DNA from: Bacteroidales bacterium M7 | Lineage (GTDB): Bacteria > Bacteroidota > Bacteroidia > Bacteroidales > Muribaculaceae | DNA length: 64,000 nucleotides | Assembly: GCA_001689515.1 (NCBI GenBank) | Contig: LUJR01000039.1 | Location: forward strand, 109,611 to 173,610 | Direction: 5' to 3' | Shown: one piece after another, positions 62,937 to 64,000 of the stretch | Layout of the letters: each line of letters starts with the position of its first letter | Position numbering within the stretch: the stretch's first letter is position 1 | Translations under genes and position numbers: made by a program | The notes under the pieces: model-generated | What the model was told of the DNA's origin: nothing | Databases searched by the model: none | What the model saw: the letters and a program-made list of their open reading frames with translations, nothing else

Positions 62937-63170
62937 TCACCCATCCCTTTTCGCAATAATGAGTGGTTCGGGACCAGATCTGTCGATATGAGTCGATATG
63001 CACAGGCCTCGCAACTTTAATCTTGTCGCTCCTGATCGGATGGCATCATAAAAAGGAGCTGGCAGTTCTACGGTTTCACCGATATCCAGCGAGCGCAACG
63101 TCCCGAAAATGTTGATTTCAGTTGAACAACCTCGACCAAGCGTGGTTTGGTTACGGTAGATGATTGGCAT
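62937..63170 (-). CDS. Small early protein, unknown
   Basis: A 77-aa protein (IFGTLRSLDIGETVELPAPFYDAIRSGATRLKLRG) of mixed fold, first in the early operon under a TATATTTG box. It is placed where phages encode Cro-like or small early regulators, but no HTH is evident. Confidence 0.6.
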   Translation of the reverse strand: MPIIYRNQTTLGRGCSTEINIFGTLRSLDIGETVELPAPFYDAIRSGATRLKLRGLCISTHIDRSGPEPLIIAKRDG

Positions 63171-63221
63171 ATTCTAACTCAGATTTTATTGTATATTTGT
63201 ATTTTATTTATTTCAACAACG

Positions 63222-63265
63222 CAAATATACTATATTAGTATTGCATTACTACTATATATGTAGTA
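63222..63265. promoter_or_regulatory. Divergent promoter-operator of repressor and early operon
   Basis: A leftward -7 box TATATTTG (63222-63229) is followed by two palindromes with related arms: TACTA/TAGTA (63228-63240) and TACTAC/GTAGTA (63247-63265). They cover the space between the early operon and the repressor gene and are likely repressor sites. The rightward promoter is not clear. Confidence 0.65.
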
Positions 63266-63284
63266 TTTTAACAATATTTATATT

Positions 63285-63692
63285 ATGCAAAACAGCGTAT
63301 CGTCAATACATCTTGGACGACTTATTGAAAAAATTCTTGAGGAAAAGCATTTGAGTCGTGCTTATTTAGCAAGGCAACTCAATATGAGTCCGCAAAATAT
63401 CAGAAAAAATATTCTCGAAAAGGAGTCTCTATCAACGGACAAGATACAACGAATAAATGCTATCTTAGATTGCAATCTGTTTGACTATTTCACCACTCCG
63501 TCAGATAGAAGTATCACGATAAAGGATTGCGACAGCTCACAAATTGCAGCTCACGACTTCTACAACCAATCTGGAGCAAACGAAATAGCCGGGTTAAAAA
63601 AGCAGATAGAAATTCTTGAGGCACGTTTGGCTGACAAAGATACTATGATTGAGTGGCTCAAAAAATCACTTGAAAAATACAGTAGAGAATAA
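63285..63692 (+). CDS. XRE-type HTH repressor with coiled-coil tail
   Basis: A 135-aa regulator. N-terminal helix-turn-helix (LIEKILEEKHLSRAYLARQLNMSPQNIRKNI), a linker, then a C-terminal coiled coil (GLKKQIEILEARLADKDTMIEWLKKSLEKY) for oligomerisation. It has no LexA-type peptidase domain, so induction is more likely through the antirepressor than by RecA cleavage. It diverges from the early operon across paired palindromes and is the probable lysogeny repressor. Confidence 0.82.
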   Translation: MQNSVSSIHLGRLIEKILEEKHLSRAYLARQLNMSPQNIRKNILEKESLSTDKIQRINAILDCNLFDYFTTPSDRSITIKDCDSSQIAAHDFYNQSGANEIAGLKKQIEILEARLADKDTMIEWLKKSLEKYSRE

Positions 63693-63755
63693 TAAACACC
63701 ATCTTAATCCAAAGACACACACTGTGTTATATGTTTCCAAACATACACAGTCTAT

Positions 63756-63803
63756 AGACGAATTTCAGACGCAAGCCCTACAATCAGAAAAAAATGCAAA
63801 CGT
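63756..63803. promoter_or_regulatory. Candidate integrase arm-type sites, right end
   Basis: Counterparts of the attL motifs: 63756-63771 (same orientation, 14 of 16) and 63790-63803 (inverted, 14 of 14). The 170 bp between the repressor and attR holds no gene. Confidence 0.5.
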
Positions 63804-63863
63804 CTAACATTCTGAATACAAGCAATATCCCATATCGCATCTTTACTAAAACATGCGATATGG

Positions 63864-63880
63864 ATCCCTCTCTCTCCGCC
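63864..63880 (+). repeat. attR: attR core
   Basis: The 17-bp copy of the tRNA-Ser 3' end at the right prophage boundary, without a tRNA body upstream. Confidence 0.93.
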
Positions 63881-63892
63881 TGGAACAATCCC

Positions 63893-63925
63893 AATCCCTT
63901 GTAAATCGCTGATTTACAAGGGATT
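63893..63925 (+). terminator. Displaced host terminator of tRNA-Ser
   Basis: A perfect 15-bp stem (63893-63907 with 63911-63925), 3-nt loop, then TCCTTTT. It lies 12 nt beyond attR, where the tRNA gene ended before integration. The remaining 75 bp to the window edge show no gene. Confidence 0.8.
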
Positions 63926-64000
63926 TCCTTTTGGGTGTAATGCCAAGATTTGACACTGTTAGGCCATTGTTAGGGCGCATGGTAAAAAGGGGTCAGTAGC

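Overview
This window looks like a Bacteroidales chromosome, most likely a Muribaculaceae-type gut commensal, carrying a complete-looking tailed prophage. The lineage call rests on Bacteroidetes-type promoters (TTTG, 19-20 bp, TAnnTTTG), lipoprotein signals, the lipoprotein TamL paired with TamB, a two-subunit B12-dependent methylmalonyl-CoA mutase, and an Lrp/AsnC regulator. No database was searched; family names come from reading the translations.

Host part (1-20784). In order: a lipid-anchored M3 peptidyl-dipeptidase cut by the left edge; a secreted GH31 enzyme; a repeat-bearing spacer; a histidine kinase and OmpR-type regulator overlapping on the minus strand; an Lrp/AsnC regulator; the tamB-tamL envelope operon; the methylmalonyl-CoA mutase operon (succinate/propionate route); a membrane acyltransferase; and tRNA-Ser(UGA).

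Prophage (20767-63880, about 43.1 kb). It sits in the 3' end of tRNA-Ser. A 17-bp direct repeat (20767-20783 and 63864-63880) marks attL and attR, and the host's original tRNA terminator is now found beyond attR. The integrase is next to attL and an XRE-type repressor next to attR. Divergent from the repressor runs an early operon: a small protein, a primase-helicase whose N terminus lies in another frame, an antirepressor-like protein and two tandem paralogues. The late genes all run leftward from 56.1 to 23.5 kb. They include prohead protease, major capsid, candidate tail proteins, terminase, holin, a candidate unimolecular spanin, portal, connector genes, GH24 endolysin, a 1472-aa tape measure, baseplate-like proteins and tail fibres, one of them with BspA-like leucine-rich repeats. 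I saw no contractile sheath gene, so a siphovirus is most likely. The order is unusual: protease and capsid lie upstream of terminase, and lysis genes separate terminase from portal.

The most unusual content is regulatory. Three cassettes (A at 22.1-22.8 kb, C at 36.5-38.0 kb, B at 56.8-57.5 kb) share one plan. A TACTTTTG promoter starts transcription at a 15-17 nt word 'a'. Then come a conserved region, a stem strand b, the complement a', the partner b', and a third copy a'' ending 2-3 nt before the first start codon. The word differs in each cassette, but its complements change with it. This predicts a pseudoknotted RNA switch in which a and a'' compete for a'. Each cassette ends in a homologous protein of about 70 aa with a strong AAAGGAGG ribosome-binding site. 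A fourth leader-like copy (D, 38.1-38.25 kb) lacks a''. Blocks A and B also share a divergent gene for a protein of about 40 aa, a GC-rich hairpin, a DUF5053-like gene and a terminator. As direct repeats 34.7 kb apart they bracket the whole morphogenesis region. Four DUF5053-like paralogues are spread through the prophage.
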